Origin: Gammaproteobacteria bacterium
GTDB lineage: Bacteria > Pseudomonadota > Gammaproteobacteria > Pseudomonadales > Azotimanducaceae
Length of the DNA stretch: 64,000 nt
NCBI GenBank assembly: GCA_002684495.1
Contig: NYVG01000017.1
Location: 1-64,000 of the forward strand
Reading direction: 5' to 3'
The notes under the pieces are model-generated. The model searched no databases and was not told the DNA's origin. It was given only the letters and a program-made list of their open reading frames with translations. The translations under genes and the position numbers were made by a program. Shown piece after piece: positions 19,473 through 29,021 of the stretch (position 1 is the stretch's first letter; each line of letters begins with the position of its first letter).

Positions 19473-20522
19473 ATTAACATGCTTGGATAAATGCGCCAGC
19501 GCGCATTCATGCAGCTGCACCCGCAGCCCATTAAATTGCTGCAGCAGGGTAAATTGCTCAGCCGCACGGCGCAGATTGTCGCCCCGCTGGGAAACTCGAA
19601 AATACTCATCACCACGCAGGTGGTCGATTATGAACCGCACCCCTAGAGTGAACGCGATATACGCAGGTGCGATGCTCATTTGTTGGGCCGTTATTTGAGG
19701 CGATTGCGCAAACGTTCCACGACCAAAACTGAAACCCTTTACACAGGCTTGGAACAACCCTAGGTCCACGCTGCCATGACTAAACGCCACTGAGCGTACT
19801 AGGTCGCCAAAGTCCCAAGCCCAATGCCCGGGACCCACGGTATCTAAATCTATCACCGCCAGCGCCTGGTCTTTATCATCTCTAAAGAGCACATTATTAA
19901 TTTTACAGTCGCCATGAATGAAACTACGGCCCGGACCGAGCGCGGCGACCAAATCCAGATTCGACTCAATAACTGCAGTTAGATCGGCAGGTACTGCGTC
20001 GGTTGGGTTTGCTTGCACGCACCGCCGATAACTTTCTATATAGCCGGACAATTCCAAAAAGCCGGGAATAGGCGGCCGCCAAGAGCGCGGCTGAAAGCCC
20101 GCCAAACTACGCTGAAACGAACCAAAGGCATGGGCTGCAGACTCCACTTGCTGCATATTTGTAAACGGATCTACTACACGGCTACGCTCTACGTATCGCC
20201 AAGCGCGCCAAGTTTCGCCACCGACCGAATGCACGATATTCCCAAGCCGGGTGGGCAGCGCATCGGCCACAACAAAGGCGTTTGCGTATTCACGATCCGC
20301 AGCAAGATGCTGAAGCAGCACGGGCATTTGCTGAGCCATCTGCTGCACATCTGCAAATACTGTTTGATTAACCGATTGCAATACGCAACGTTCGTCGGTT
20401 TTTGCTACATGGACTAAAAAGGTCTGATGTATGTGGCCATCACCCAGGGGGCTGATCTCCGTCTCACCCCACCAGGCCGAAGCTGCTTGAACTGCCAGTT
20501 TTGTCCGGGCCTTTAAACTCAC
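19455..20522 (-). CDS. phosphotransferase (APH) family protein, possible N-acetylhexosamine kinase
   Basis: SFIHGDCKINNVLFRDD and VIDLDTVGPGHWAWDFGDLVRS motifs; 4-bp overlap with the GH20 gene. Confidence 0.8.
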   Translation of the reverse strand: MSLKARTKLAVQAASAWWGETEISPLGDGHIHQTFLVHVAKTDERCVLQSVNQTVFADVQQMAQQMPVLLQHLAADREYANAFVVADALPTRLGNIVHSVGGETWRAWRYVERSRVVDPFTNMQQVESAAHAFGSFQRSLAGFQPRSWRPPIPGFLELSGYIESYRRCVQANPTDAVPADLTAVIESNLDLVAALGPGRSFIHGDCKINNVLFRDDKDQALAVIDLDTVGPGHWAWDFGDLVRSVAFSHGSVDLGLFQACVKGFSFGRGTFAQSPQITAQQMSIAPAYIAFTLGVRFIIDHLRGDEYFRVSQRGDNLRRAAEQFTLLQQFNGLRVQLHECALAHLSKHVNSGQLR

Positions 20523-22468
20523 CCTGCTTCCGTCAACCAGTCGATCAAATGCGGAATCAGCGCGGGTAGGTATTCACCGTAGGGCTGATAACGCTCTTCA
20601 AGCACCGATAACACTTGGTCTTTGGCTCGCCGCCCTGCGCTCGCATCCTGAGTTAATTGCAATGCGTCGCGGGTCGCCGTTAACGCAGTTACTACCTCTC
20701 CATCAACGCCCGACCACAACTGAGCGAGAGCACGGTCACATTTTTCCGTTAGCTCTTGCAGGTTCTCCTCACGCACTAAGTTTCTGACACTTAAGCTTTC
20801 TGGCGCCAAAAAATCTACTACTCGATTAAGCGGCGTATGCACTTGATAAGGCCTAGCCTGGGGCATTTCACTTCCTTGTAACCGGGCTTGCATGGCTTGC
20901 GCTCCCAACAACCGGCTGTACCACTTGGTCGGCTCGAGCCAACGCACAACTTCAATTTGAATAGCGCTTAAACCTAAGTCCTGCAGACACTGATTTTGAT
21001 GCGCGTCCCACGACAATTCTGGAAATTCCAGCAGCGTCAGCAACCTGCGATAAAAATCCTCCGAGTCGTGGCAATCTGCTGACGACCACAACCTCTCGGC
21101 TATGGCAGGAAGGCGACTCCACAATCGCATGGGCAACGTCGGACCATCCACGAGTTCGGCCCACAAACACGCCTCACCCCCAAGCACATTGGCCACTGGT
21201 TCGTGCTCAAGCTCAATCGCTCCGGCGCGCCATTGATGGGTCCAGCTGAGCGCTGGGGCAATATGCCGAAGACGCCGATCCTCAGCCAACGCATTCTCCA
21301 TGGCCAGCCAGCTTTGCTGAGAGGCTTCCGGATCAAACTGATAATGAATGTCCGCAGGGAAGTGCAGATCTAAGTAATAGGGGGCAGAAACAATACACGA
21401 TCGTGCTACTGCTAACGCTCGATCGCGGGTCGTAGCACCACGCCAATTCTGTACTACGCACTCAGGCATCTGCTCATGCAACACTTCATCCCAACCGATA
21501 ATCTGCCTACCCAGAGACGCCAATATTTGCTGCACGCAGTGTAGAAAGTAATTCTGTAACCCGCGCTCGTCTGCTAGACCATGCTCAACAATAAAAGCCT
21601 GCACCGCCGCCGAGCGTTGCCACCACTTTGGATTTACCTCGTCACCACCAACATGCACATATTGATCTGGGAATACTTCTGCGATTTCAGCAAACAGACT
21701 AGATAGGGCGGCGTATACCTCTTCGCGAGTAGGATCCAAACAACCAGGATGCACGCCAAAACGCTGGCTGGCATATACCTCCTCACTGCCCCATTGCGGA
21801 TAAGCCAGTAACCAGTGCGTCACATGCCCAGGCACATCGAGCTCTGGAATCAATCGAATACCGCGATCGGCCGCATACGCGACTAACTCAGAAAGCTGCT
21901 CCATGGTGTAGTGCTCTTCACTCACCAGCTTCGGCCATATCCGACTGCCAAAACGAAACCCCTGATCGTCAGACAAATGCAGATGTAAGACATTGAGCTT
22001 TAACAGCTGCAGACCATCCACTACCTGATACAGCTGAGCCAACGGAATAAAGTGCCTTGTTACATCCAACATGCAGCCGCGCCAGGAAAATCGCGGGCTA
22101 TCAGTAATGTGTAAACCATCAGACACCCCTCCCGCCGACATCAACTGTCGAAGGGTGGTTATACCGTGCAAGGCACCCCACGTACTATGCGCTTTGAGCA
22201 AGATCTGCTCAGCCGTGACGCCCAACTCATAGGCTTCGTCCATATCTTCTTGCGGCGCGCTGACATCATCGATAAGAGCAATCTGAATCACAACTGAGCC
22301 ACATGGCAACTTGCTTAGTATGCTTACCGCATAGGCCTCAGTACGCGCATCAGCATCGCCAACCCAAATAATCTTAGTCGCGCCTCGGGACTGTGCCGGA
22401 GCATCCTGCCCGACCACTCTAAAAGGCTTGGGCAACAGGGTTGCGGCTGTATTTTGGGGGCTAATCAT
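20519..22468 (-). CDS. beta-N-acetylhexosaminidase (GH20)
   Basis: RGCMLDVTRHF, HLHLSDDQGFR, PELDVPGH, HVGGDEV motifs. Confidence 0.95.
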   Translation of the reverse strand: MISPQNTAATLLPKPFRVVGQDAPAQSRGATKIIWVGDADARTEAYAVSILSKLPCGSVVIQIALIDDVSAPQEDMDEAYELGVTAEQILLKAHSTWGALHGITTLRQLMSAGGVSDGLHITDSPRFSWRGCMLDVTRHFIPLAQLYQVVDGLQLLKLNVLHLHLSDDQGFRFGSRIWPKLVSEEHYTMEQLSELVAYAADRGIRLIPELDVPGHVTHWLLAYPQWGSEEVYASQRFGVHPGCLDPTREEVYAALSSLFAEIAEVFPDQYVHVGGDEVNPKWWQRSAAVQAFIVEHGLADERGLQNYFLHCVQQILASLGRQIIGWDEVLHEQMPECVVQNWRGATTRDRALAVARSCIVSAPYYLDLHFPADIHYQFDPEASQQSWLAMENALAEDRRLRHIAPALSWTHQWRAGAIELEHEPVANVLGGEACLWAELVDGPTLPMRLWSRLPAIAERLWSSADCHDSEDFYRRLLTLLEFPELSWDAHQNQCLQDLGLSAIQIEVVRWLEPTKWYSRLLGAQAMQARLQGSEMPQARPYQVHTPLNRVVDFLAPESLSVRNLVREENLQELTEKCDRALAQLWSGVDGEVVTALTATRDALQLTQDASAGRRAKDQVLSVLEERYQPYGEYLPALIPHLIDWLTEAG

Positions 22469-22494
22469 TTTGACACTCGAGCATTTACCGAGTC

Positions 22495-23226
22495 TTGAAA
22501 TTTAACGTATCCCGCTCGAGTAAAGTAGCTGCTATGCGCGTCGAGGCGTGTGGCAGCTCTTCCGATTGGGAGTTTCGTGCATCGACGCGGTCACGTAATA
22601 TGCGCCGCGCGCCTAACTTAAGATCAGGAACCCAAACCTTGGACATCAAACAACGCATGCAAGCAGTGCTAAGCGCTGAAGCAGACGCTATAAGTGCCAT
22701 CAATGTCAGCAACGATTTTATAACCGCCGTTGAGGTCATGCTCAGCTGTGAAGGCAAAATCCTAACCACCGGTATCGGTAAGGCGGGACACATTGCAAAA
22801 AAGTTCGCCGCAACGCTGTGCTCAACCGCAACGCCTGCTGACTTTATTCACCCTGCCGAAGCCGCCCATGGCGACTTGGGCTTGGTAGGCGCCAATGACG
22901 TGATGATTGCCTTTTCAACCAGCGGCAAGAGTCGCGAGGTGATTGAGATTCTTGAAATGTCCAGGCATCTGGGTGTCACCACTATTATCGGGGTTACGTC
23001 GCACCCAGATTCCGAGTTGCGGGACTACTCAGATCTGGTACTAGACATGGGAATTATTACCGAACCTTGCCCGCTTGGCCTCACGCCAAGCGCGTCCATG
23101 GCGGTGATGCTGGCAATCAGTGATGCCATCGCTTTGGCATTGATGGAGCAAAAAGGCGTGACCCGAGAAGACTATGGGCTGCGTCATCACGGCGGCTACT
23201 TGGGCAAGGCTGCGAGAAAAAAATAG
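22495..23226 (+). CDS. SIS domain sugar-phosphate isomerase (KpsF/GutQ-like)
   Basis: GKILTTGIGKAGHIAKKFAATLCSTATPADFIHPAEAAHGDLG; true start probably internal. Confidence 0.88.
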   Translation: MKFNVSRSSKVAAMRVEACGSSSDWEFRASTRSRNMRRAPNLRSGTQTLDIKQRMQAVLSAEADAISAINVSNDFITAVEVMLSCEGKILTTGIGKAGHIAKKFAATLCSTATPADFIHPAEAAHGDLGLVGANDVMIAFSTSGKSREVIEILEMSRHLGVTTIIGVTSHPDSELRDYSDLVLDMGIITEPCPLGLTPSASMAVMLAISDAIALALMEQKGVTREDYGLRHHGGYLGKAARKK

Positions 23227-23237
23227 CCGTCGCGCCA

Positions 23238-23624
23238 TTATTCCGGAAGAAACTCCATCGTAAACCAGTCGGCTGGCGTATGCGCAAATCCGAGCTCTTG
23301 GAAAAATTGCTCCGGCTCTCCATGCCTAGTTCTCAATCCACGGCCGCTCTTACTTTCAGCGACCCCCATGGCATGGCCGGCCATCCAGCGCCCAACGCCC
23401 TGGCGGCGAAATTCCGGCAGCACGCTAATCCATTTCAGATCAAAGTAGCCTTGCCGCTCAGTTGGGCTCACTAAGGCATAACCAGCTACGATTTGTTCGT
23501 TGATTTTAGCGATCCGCAGCAGATCCGGTTGGCCTCCATATTTCTTATGCAGCTCGGCCAAAACTTTGGGTAGGTCAGCCTCATCCGCTCGAAACATTTC
23601 TATTTGCCGATGATTTATCGCCAT
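23238..23624 (-). CDS. GNAT family N-acetyltransferase
   Basis: DLKWISVLPEFRRQGVGRWMAGHAM acetyl-CoA motif. Confidence 0.85.
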   Translation of the reverse strand: MAINHRQIEMFRADEADLPKVLAELHKKYGGQPDLLRIAKINEQIVAGYALVSPTERQGYFDLKWISVLPEFRRQGVGRWMAGHAMGVAESKSGRGLRTRHGEPEQFFQELGFAHTPADWFTMEFLPE

Positions 23625-24091
23625 AAGCCCACAACTTTCTTTATCACAGTATCAAACCACGATGTTACCGGCTTTGACGGCTGCCCATATAAGTCACGCA
23701 CTAGAACATCCGCCATACGTTGATAGTTCTCCCAATCGTCTTTGATCTGCCAGCTGTCTTCGCCAAAGAGTTCACAGTAACAATCAGAGTAAGTGGGCAA
23801 CACTCGGTGGGCAAAGGCTTGGCCCGCAGGACTCAGATGTCGGTCCTCTAATTCTGCACCAAGAGCAACAAACAGCGCGCTTACTGGCCCTTCCTGAAGC
23901 CGACACTGAATTACCGTATCCCTATGCATTTGCTCGACCTCCGGGCTAAGCAGTTGGTGCTGCAAACAAAACGCAGTGAAAAAACCCAAAGGAATACAGG
24001 CTTGGCTCAGATCGCCAGCATCAGGGAGATAACTGTCGACGCTGGCAAGACGCATTAGGGTGCAAAACTCGAACGTGCACGAATACCCCAC
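23615..24091 (-). CDS. hypothetical protein
   Basis: Intact ORF between co-directional genes; start uncertain. Confidence 0.55.
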   Translation of the reverse strand: MGYSCTFEFCTLMRLASVDSYLPDAGDLSQACIPLGFFTAFCLQHQLLSPEVEQMHRDTVIQCRLQEGPVSALFVALGAELEDRHLSPAGQAFAHRVLPTYSDCYCELFGEDSWQIKDDWENYQRMADVLVRDLYGQPSKPVTSWFDTVIKKVVGLWR

Positions 24092-24552
24092 CGCCCCGCG
24101 GCATTCGGCTGCAAAATATAAAGTGAATCAAAGCTCGCCTGTGGGTTTTGCTCTGCGTCGTAGCGGGTGAATTGCACAGCTATGTGCACCTTGCTTGGAC
24201 CCACCTGAATCACCTCGAGACTATCCCAAGCGCTACGCTGCCAATTGTAATTTCGTGCAAATGCTTGGAAATCCATTTGCGCGACAAATTCATCGCGTGA
24301 CGGATGCACTACGACACCACCACTACTAATGCGCACGTGCGGAAACAATAAGGTTTTAGACCAACCATCAGGATCTTGTGCATTAAAGGTCAACATGAAT
24401 TCGCGCATTACCCCCGACGCCGCAGCAATTGCACTCCTTTGCCCTGACGTCAGCGCGCCTAGATCAGCGCTGATCCGCATGTCGGGCTGTGCAACTGCAC
24501 TAGAACACCACACACTAACAAGCATTAACAAACCCGCACTGAGTATTTGCAT
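24055..24552 (-). CDS. secreted NTF2/SnoaL-like hypothetical protein
   Basis: Internal ATG gives signal peptide MQILSAGLLMLVSVWCSSAVAQ; NTF2-like pattern. Confidence 0.6.
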   Translation of the reverse strand: MQILSAGLLMLVSVWCSSAVAQPDMRISADLGALTSGQRSAIAAASGVMREFMLTFNAQDPDGWSKTLLFPHVRISSGGVVVHPSRDEFVAQMDFQAFARNYNWQRSAWDSLEVIQVGPSKVHIAVQFTRYDAEQNPQASFDSLYILQPNAAGRWGIRARSSFAP

Positions 24553-24641
24553 TACTCTGAACTCCTTGTAATCTTTTGGTTGACGGTTTTCGTGCGCCAG
24601 CGCTGCTAGCGCCCTATAACCAACATTATTGGGGGAGATGT

Positions 24642-25241
24642 ATGAACCGGCAACTATTATCGCAGACGGCGGTCGTTTTCTTTGCGCTGACTCTTGGCCA
24701 TCCACACGGTCTCGCCGCTGGATCCAGTATCGAAGATATGGAACCACCTTTTGGCAGCGGCTATGCCCCAGAACAGGAGTCGCACAAACTTGCGAATAAA
24801 GGTTATCGCAGTTACCAACAAGCGCTCTACTACCAGTCTTTGGGCACCCCTAACGACGCAGCCAAATCCAAAACCGCGCTAAAAAAGGCGCACAAGTATT
24901 TGCGTCAGGCGGCAAAGAAAGATCAAAAAAACGTTCGCGCCTTCGCGCTATTAGGCGAAGTCTTAGCAATGCAGGGAGAACTGCGCAAAGCCATTGGCGC
25001 ATTTAACTTCGCACTAAAGCTTAGCCCTAAGTACTTTGATGCTTGGTTGTCACGCGCGAAAGTCTTACTGGATATGGGGCTGGTAAGTGATGTACAAAAA
25101 TCATATACAGTACTGGCACGCAACGAACCGGACCTTGCAAATGAACTGCTGGCGGCCATCGACATTTGGCTGACTGAACGGGAATTACCGCTAAATGACA
25201 CCGACGGCGCGTTCATAGAGTGGCGGAACTCGCAAACCTAG
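24642..25241 (+). CDS. exported TPR-repeat protein
   Basis: GGGGGAG upstream of ATG; signal peptide; TPR-like helices. Confidence 0.75.
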   Translation: MNRQLLSQTAVVFFALTLGHPHGLAAGSSIEDMEPPFGSGYAPEQESHKLANKGYRSYQQALYYQSLGTPNDAAKSKTALKKAHKYLRQAAKKDQKNVRAFALLGEVLAMQGELRKAIGAFNFALKLSPKYFDAWLSRAKVLLDMGLVSDVQKSYTVLARNEPDLANELLAAIDIWLTERELPLNDTDGAFIEWRNSQT

Positions 25242-25252
25242 CCAAGCAATTG

Positions 25253-26086
25253 CTATCGAGGTTTATCGCCGCACAGAGTGACTCGATGCATTTTGCGATG
25301 CTGGGGGAAAAAGTCGTTTACCGGCTTGTGCTGGGTAGATCGGTTATCCCATATTGCTACCGTCCCAGGCGCCCACGACAGACGCACGGTGTGCTCATCA
25401 GTCACCACATGATGATATAGAAACTCAAGCAGATGCTGACTTTCCAGAGCCGACAACTCCTTTATCCGCGTGGTAAACAAACGATTCACATAAATGCTCC
25501 GAGCACCGGTTTCCGGATGGGTCCGCACTAACGGGTGTTCGACCGGTGGGTTTGCTGCAATAGCTGGTGCCAAGCGTTCCGCTCCGCCAGGCTCGGCAAG
25601 AGACTCAGCAAAGCCGTGAGCGAAATCATGCACCGCAGTGAGAGGTGCTAGCAGTTCTTGTATGTTTTTTGACAAATTCGCAAAAGCAACGGTAGCACTG
25701 GCCCAGAGCGTATCGCCGCCAATTGCAGGAATAATCTGGCCCTGCAGCAGCGTATAACTCGGCGGTTGCGCCATAAAGGTCATGTCTGAGTGCCACAACT
25801 CGATCTTCGACGGACGTTCCGGCGTACTTTCTAAAATCTGCACCGCAGCGCTTTGCTCAGTCTTGGTGTAGGCCGGGTGATCAAGGATTTCACCAAAACA
25901 TTTGGCAAACGCAGCAAAAACCTCAGGAGCCGTATTTTGGTCACGAAAAAACAGTACTTCATGCTCATTTAAGGCATCCCGTACCTGTGCATAGACCCGG
26001 TCCGACCCAGCAACATCAGCCAACCCAACACCGCTTACAAAGGCGCCCAATGCGCCTGCGGCCCTCTGCAAACCCAGTTCACTCAT
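25253..26086 (-). CDS. TauD/TfdA family dioxygenase
   Basis: ELWHSDMTFMAQPPSYTLLQ, GGDTLWAS, VAIWDNRSTQH motifs. Confidence 0.93.
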   Translation of the reverse strand: MSELGLQRAAGALGAFVSGVGLADVAGSDRVYAQVRDALNEHEVLFFRDQNTAPEVFAAFAKCFGEILDHPAYTKTEQSAAVQILESTPERPSKIELWHSDMTFMAQPPSYTLLQGQIIPAIGGDTLWASATVAFANLSKNIQELLAPLTAVHDFAHGFAESLAEPGGAERLAPAIAANPPVEHPLVRTHPETGARSIYVNRLFTTRIKELSALESQHLLEFLYHHVVTDEHTVRLSWAPGTVAIWDNRSTQHKPVNDFFPQHRKMHRVTLCGDKPR

Positions 26087-26213
26087 GCCGCCGCTCCAGT
26101 GGATTAAAATCGAATTGTAGCGACCCAGCTGTGTCGAGCAACAAAAACCATTAGTGCGACGGATTTGCCTCAGTAATACGTATAACCTCAATATTAATCT
26201 TTACGAGATAACA

Positions 26214-26807
26214 ATGACCAAGCCCATAATTATCGCAATAGTCGTAGCAATCACCGCAATGATAATGAGCAGCGTAAGCGCAGCAGAGGAACGACAAGTT
26301 CGATCTCCCATCAGCATTGCCGACGTTGAAGCCCGCACAAACGCCAAGTTTACAGGGGCCGACAGCAATATGGACGGCCTACTATCAAGCGAGGAATTTG
26401 CACAATTGAGGCTTGAACGGCCCGGCGCAAAATCCAGAGGTCCGCTGGAAAAACGTAACGGCAAAGCAGGCAAGCGCGGCCCAATAAATCGGCAACGGGC
26501 TGCAGAACAGAAACAGATAAGAGCAGCAGCGGCAAAGGAGATGTTTAGATTATTAGACACTAACGCCGACGGAGTTATCGACGCTGACGAGTACACTCGC
26601 GCGGATAGCCGGAAACTCAGACATCAAGCGCACAAGCGAGTCGCTTTCGCACAGCTTGATGTTAATAATGACGGCTTTCTGGCGCCGAGCGAAATGCCCA
26701 GCCCAGTGCTTCGTCTACAACGGTTGGATACTGATGGGGATGGGCAAGTCAGCAAACGCGAAATGCGTAAAGGCATGCGCGCCCAGCGCAGAGCGGACGA
26801 TTCTTAA
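26214..26807 (+). CDS. exported EF-hand domain protein
   Basis: Signal peptide; four EF-hand-like loops: DSNMDGLLSSEEF, DTNADGVIDADEY, DVNNDGFLAPSEM, DTDGDGQVSKREM. Confidence 0.9.
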   Translation: MTKPIIIAIVVAITAMIMSSVSAAEERQVRSPISIADVEARTNAKFTGADSNMDGLLSSEEFAQLRLERPGAKSRGPLEKRNGKAGKRGPINRQRAAEQKQIRAAAAKEMFRLLDTNADGVIDADEYTRADSRKLRHQAHKRVAFAQLDVNNDGFLAPSEMPSPVLRLQRLDTDGDGQVSKREMRKGMRAQRRADDS

Positions 26808-26824
26808 AATAGTTGCACTGAATT

Positions 26825-27370
26825 GTGGCCGATATCCACGATGACGAGCTAATGAGCGCTGTCCAGCGACAAGATCAAAATGCCTATGCAACACTTATGC
26901 GCCGGCACTTAGATCGCCTGTATAGCTACGCTATAGGTTTAACCAGGCATGCGGCCAGCGCCGAAGATCTAGTGCAAGAATCATGGCTCCGGGTATGGTC
27001 TAACGCTGGCAGTTATCAGCCAAAAAAAGCCAGCTTCAGCACTTGGCTGCACAGGATTTTATACAACCTGTTTATCGATGAAGTACGCCGCGCTCAACGA
27101 CCAAGACCGGATCCAATAGACGAATCCGCTAGCGATCAACCATGGCAAGCTCAGTCGGAATCGCAAACAAAAGTCCAGCTAGATCGACTGTTAGCACAAT
27201 TGCCAGAGAGTCAGCGCGCGGCTCTGTTGTTGTTCCATCAGCAGGGGTTCAGCACGCGCGAGGTGGCACAAATCTTATTTTTGAGCGTACCGGCAACCGA
27301 GTCGTTGCTAGCGCGGGCGCGAAAAACGCTGCGCCGTACCCACGGGCCGCTGTACCAAACCGAGGAGTGA
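26825..27370 (+). CDS. ECF RNA polymerase sigma factor (sigma-70 family)
   Basis: AEDLVQESWLRVW, FSTWLHRILYNLFIDEVRR, HQQGFSTREVAQILFLSVPATESLLARARKTLRR. Confidence 0.95.
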   Translation: MADIHDDELMSAVQRQDQNAYATLMRRHLDRLYSYAIGLTRHAASAEDLVQESWLRVWSNAGSYQPKKASFSTWLHRILYNLFIDEVRRAQRPRPDPIDESASDQPWQAQSESQTKVQLDRLLAQLPESQRAALLLFHQQGFSTREVAQILFLSVPATESLLARARKTLRRTHGPLYQTEE

Positions 27371-27375
27371 ACAAC

Positions 27376-27822
27376 GTGGACGTCGAACAGTTTAGATGGT
27401 CACTGGACCAATACGGCGCGCAACTCCAAGCCTGGCCGGATCCTGAATCAGCAGAAAAGCTGTTATTAGAGTCTGTTGAAGCTCGAACATTATTGGCAAC
27501 GGTCGTCGCCATCGAACAGGCACTGCAGGAGGGTTCCCATGTGGCCCCAGAGGCCCTAAAGCAGCGGATCATGGCGCAAATTTCGGAGCCGCGAACCTAT
27601 ATTTGGCAAGAAATCGCCACACTACTGCCATTACAGGGTCGTTGGACTCGGGCAGCTACAGCAGCATTGCCGCTCTTACTGGGATTCGCTTTCGGTTTCA
27701 CATCCCAAGAGAGCGGATCGGCAACAGACAATGATGTCGATAGCCTTTGGATCGTCGGGGACGGCCTAGAGCAAATCAATATTGAAATTGATAGCAGCGG
27801 GACACGCATAGAAGAGGAGTAA
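27376..27822 (+). CDS. putative anti-sigma factor, single TM segment
   Basis: GTG start 5 bp after the sigma stop; soluble N-terminus, TM around TAALPLLLGFAFGF, acidic C-terminus. Confidence 0.7.
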   Translation: MDVEQFRWSLDQYGAQLQAWPDPESAEKLLLESVEARTLLATVVAIEQALQEGSHVAPEALKQRIMAQISEPRTYIWQEIATLLPLQGRWTRAATAALPLLLGFAFGFTSQESGSATDNDVDSLWIVGDGLEQINIEIDSSGTRIEEE

Positions 27823-27826
27823 AGCC

Positions 27827-28357
27827 TTGAAAGGGAATAAATTGGTGCTTGGCCTACTGGCCTTATCGCTGGCAATGAATCTTGGTTTTGTCGGATTCGT
27901 GATAGGCAAAAACGTTCGCGATCAAGAAAGCTTCGGTCCACCTGTTACGCATAAACTACCACGCTGGACAAACGATTTGTCCGAGCAGAGACGCAGCGCA
28001 CTGCAACCTATGTTGCGGCAACAGCGCTTAAATGCCCGTGCCCAAACCCGTGAAATTCGCCGCGCCTATGCCGCTGTACACGCTGATATTGGTGCGGAAG
28101 AGTTTAGCAAAACAGAACTTATAGATAGCTTGGCACAATTGAGGACTCAGTTGGTTGCGAGTCAAAATGCCAGTCACGAAGATTTAATAAATTTTGTCAG
28201 CGCGTTGCGTGCTGGGGAGCGCAAGCTACTGGCGCGCCATCTACAGAAACAAAACACCCGGCGACGATCGCCTCAGGGTTTGCCTGAATTACACGCCCCC
28301 AGACACCACGGAGATGGGCCTCCGAGACGACTTAAACAACCCCTTCAAGAGATTTAA
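27827..28357 (+). CDS. periplasmic heavy-metal sensor / Spy-CpxP-like protein
   Basis: N-terminal TM anchor and helical Arg/Gln-rich domain (LQPMLRQQRLNARAQTREIRRAYAAV); 4 bp after previous stop. Confidence 0.7.
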   Translation: MKGNKLVLGLLALSLAMNLGFVGFVIGKNVRDQESFGPPVTHKLPRWTNDLSEQRRSALQPMLRQQRLNARAQTREIRRAYAAVHADIGAEEFSKTELIDSLAQLRTQLVASQNASHEDLINFVSALRAGERKLLARHLQKQNTRRRSPQGLPELHAPRHHGDGPPRRLKQPLQEI

Positions 28358-28365
28358 GCACTTGC

Positions 28366-28920
28366 TTATTCGATTCGAAAACTGGGCCGAAGCTGATACC
28401 GAGGCTTCGAGCTTAGCATGGCAGCGGGTTCACTTGACGGAACTGTAAGTGAGTATTTACTTACGTCTAAATCCCCCTCCTGGTTGGTGCGACCAAAAGC
28501 CAGCCGACACAGTAACAAATATAAAAACTGCCAATCGTGGGCTTGCAGCTCCGAACTAACCACTGGGCCGTCCAAGAATCGACGTAGGATAATCTGGGCC
28601 GCCCTTTGCAGCCTTGGCGCAGTTACTGGCGATTCGTTAATAGACTTAGGCGCTGGCGAATTCATCAAGAGTTCTGCACGCAGAAAAGCTTTTGCTGCAT
28701 CACTCAGTTCAGGCACAGACGCACACAAATCCACAACGGACTGATCTAATACTCTTAACCACAGCCCATTCTTACTGCCGAAGTAGTGGTAGATCATGCG
28801 CTTGTTAATTCGTGCCTGCTTGGCAACCTCATCTACGCGCAACCCAGCAACGCCCTGCACTGCAATGATGGCTGCCGCAGTTTCAATAAGACGCTGTTGA
28901 GTGTGGTCTGCATTCCGCAC
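28366..28920 (-). CDS. TetR/AcrR family transcriptional regulator
   Basis: HTH: RLIETAAAIIAVQGVAGLRVDEVAKQARINKRMIYHYFGSKNGLW. Confidence 0.93.
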   Translation of the reverse strand: MRNADHTQQRLIETAAAIIAVQGVAGLRVDEVAKQARINKRMIYHYFGSKNGLWLRVLDQSVVDLCASVPELSDAAKAFLRAELLMNSPAPKSINESPVTAPRLQRAAQIILRRFLDGPVVSSELQAHDWQFLYLLLCRLAFGRTNQEGDLDVSKYSLTVPSSEPAAMLSSKPRYQLRPSFRIE

Positions 28921-28943
28921 AATTGTATTTCAACCAACCAGTA

Positions 28944-28959
28944 GTAACTGTATAGTTAC
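28944..28959. promoter_or_regulatory. operator-like palindrome GTAACT-GTAT-AGTTAC upstream of tetR
   Basis: Perfect 6-4-6 inverted repeat. Confidence 0.65.
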
Positions 28960-29005
28960 TTTATAGCATACCAACAACAGCAAAGGGCCGCCAACCTACA
29001 CTAAT

Positions 29006-29021
29006 GTAACTATTTAGTTAC
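29006..29021. promoter_or_regulatory. second operator-like palindrome GTAACT-ATTT-AGTTAC
   Basis: Same half-sites and spacing as 28944-28959. Confidence 0.65.

Noticed and set aside
27142-27375. Long N-terminus of the 226-aa ORF downstream of the sigma factor
   Set aside because: Overlaps the sigma factor in another frame; the GTG at 27376 gives normal operon spacing and a plausible anti-sigma N-terminus.
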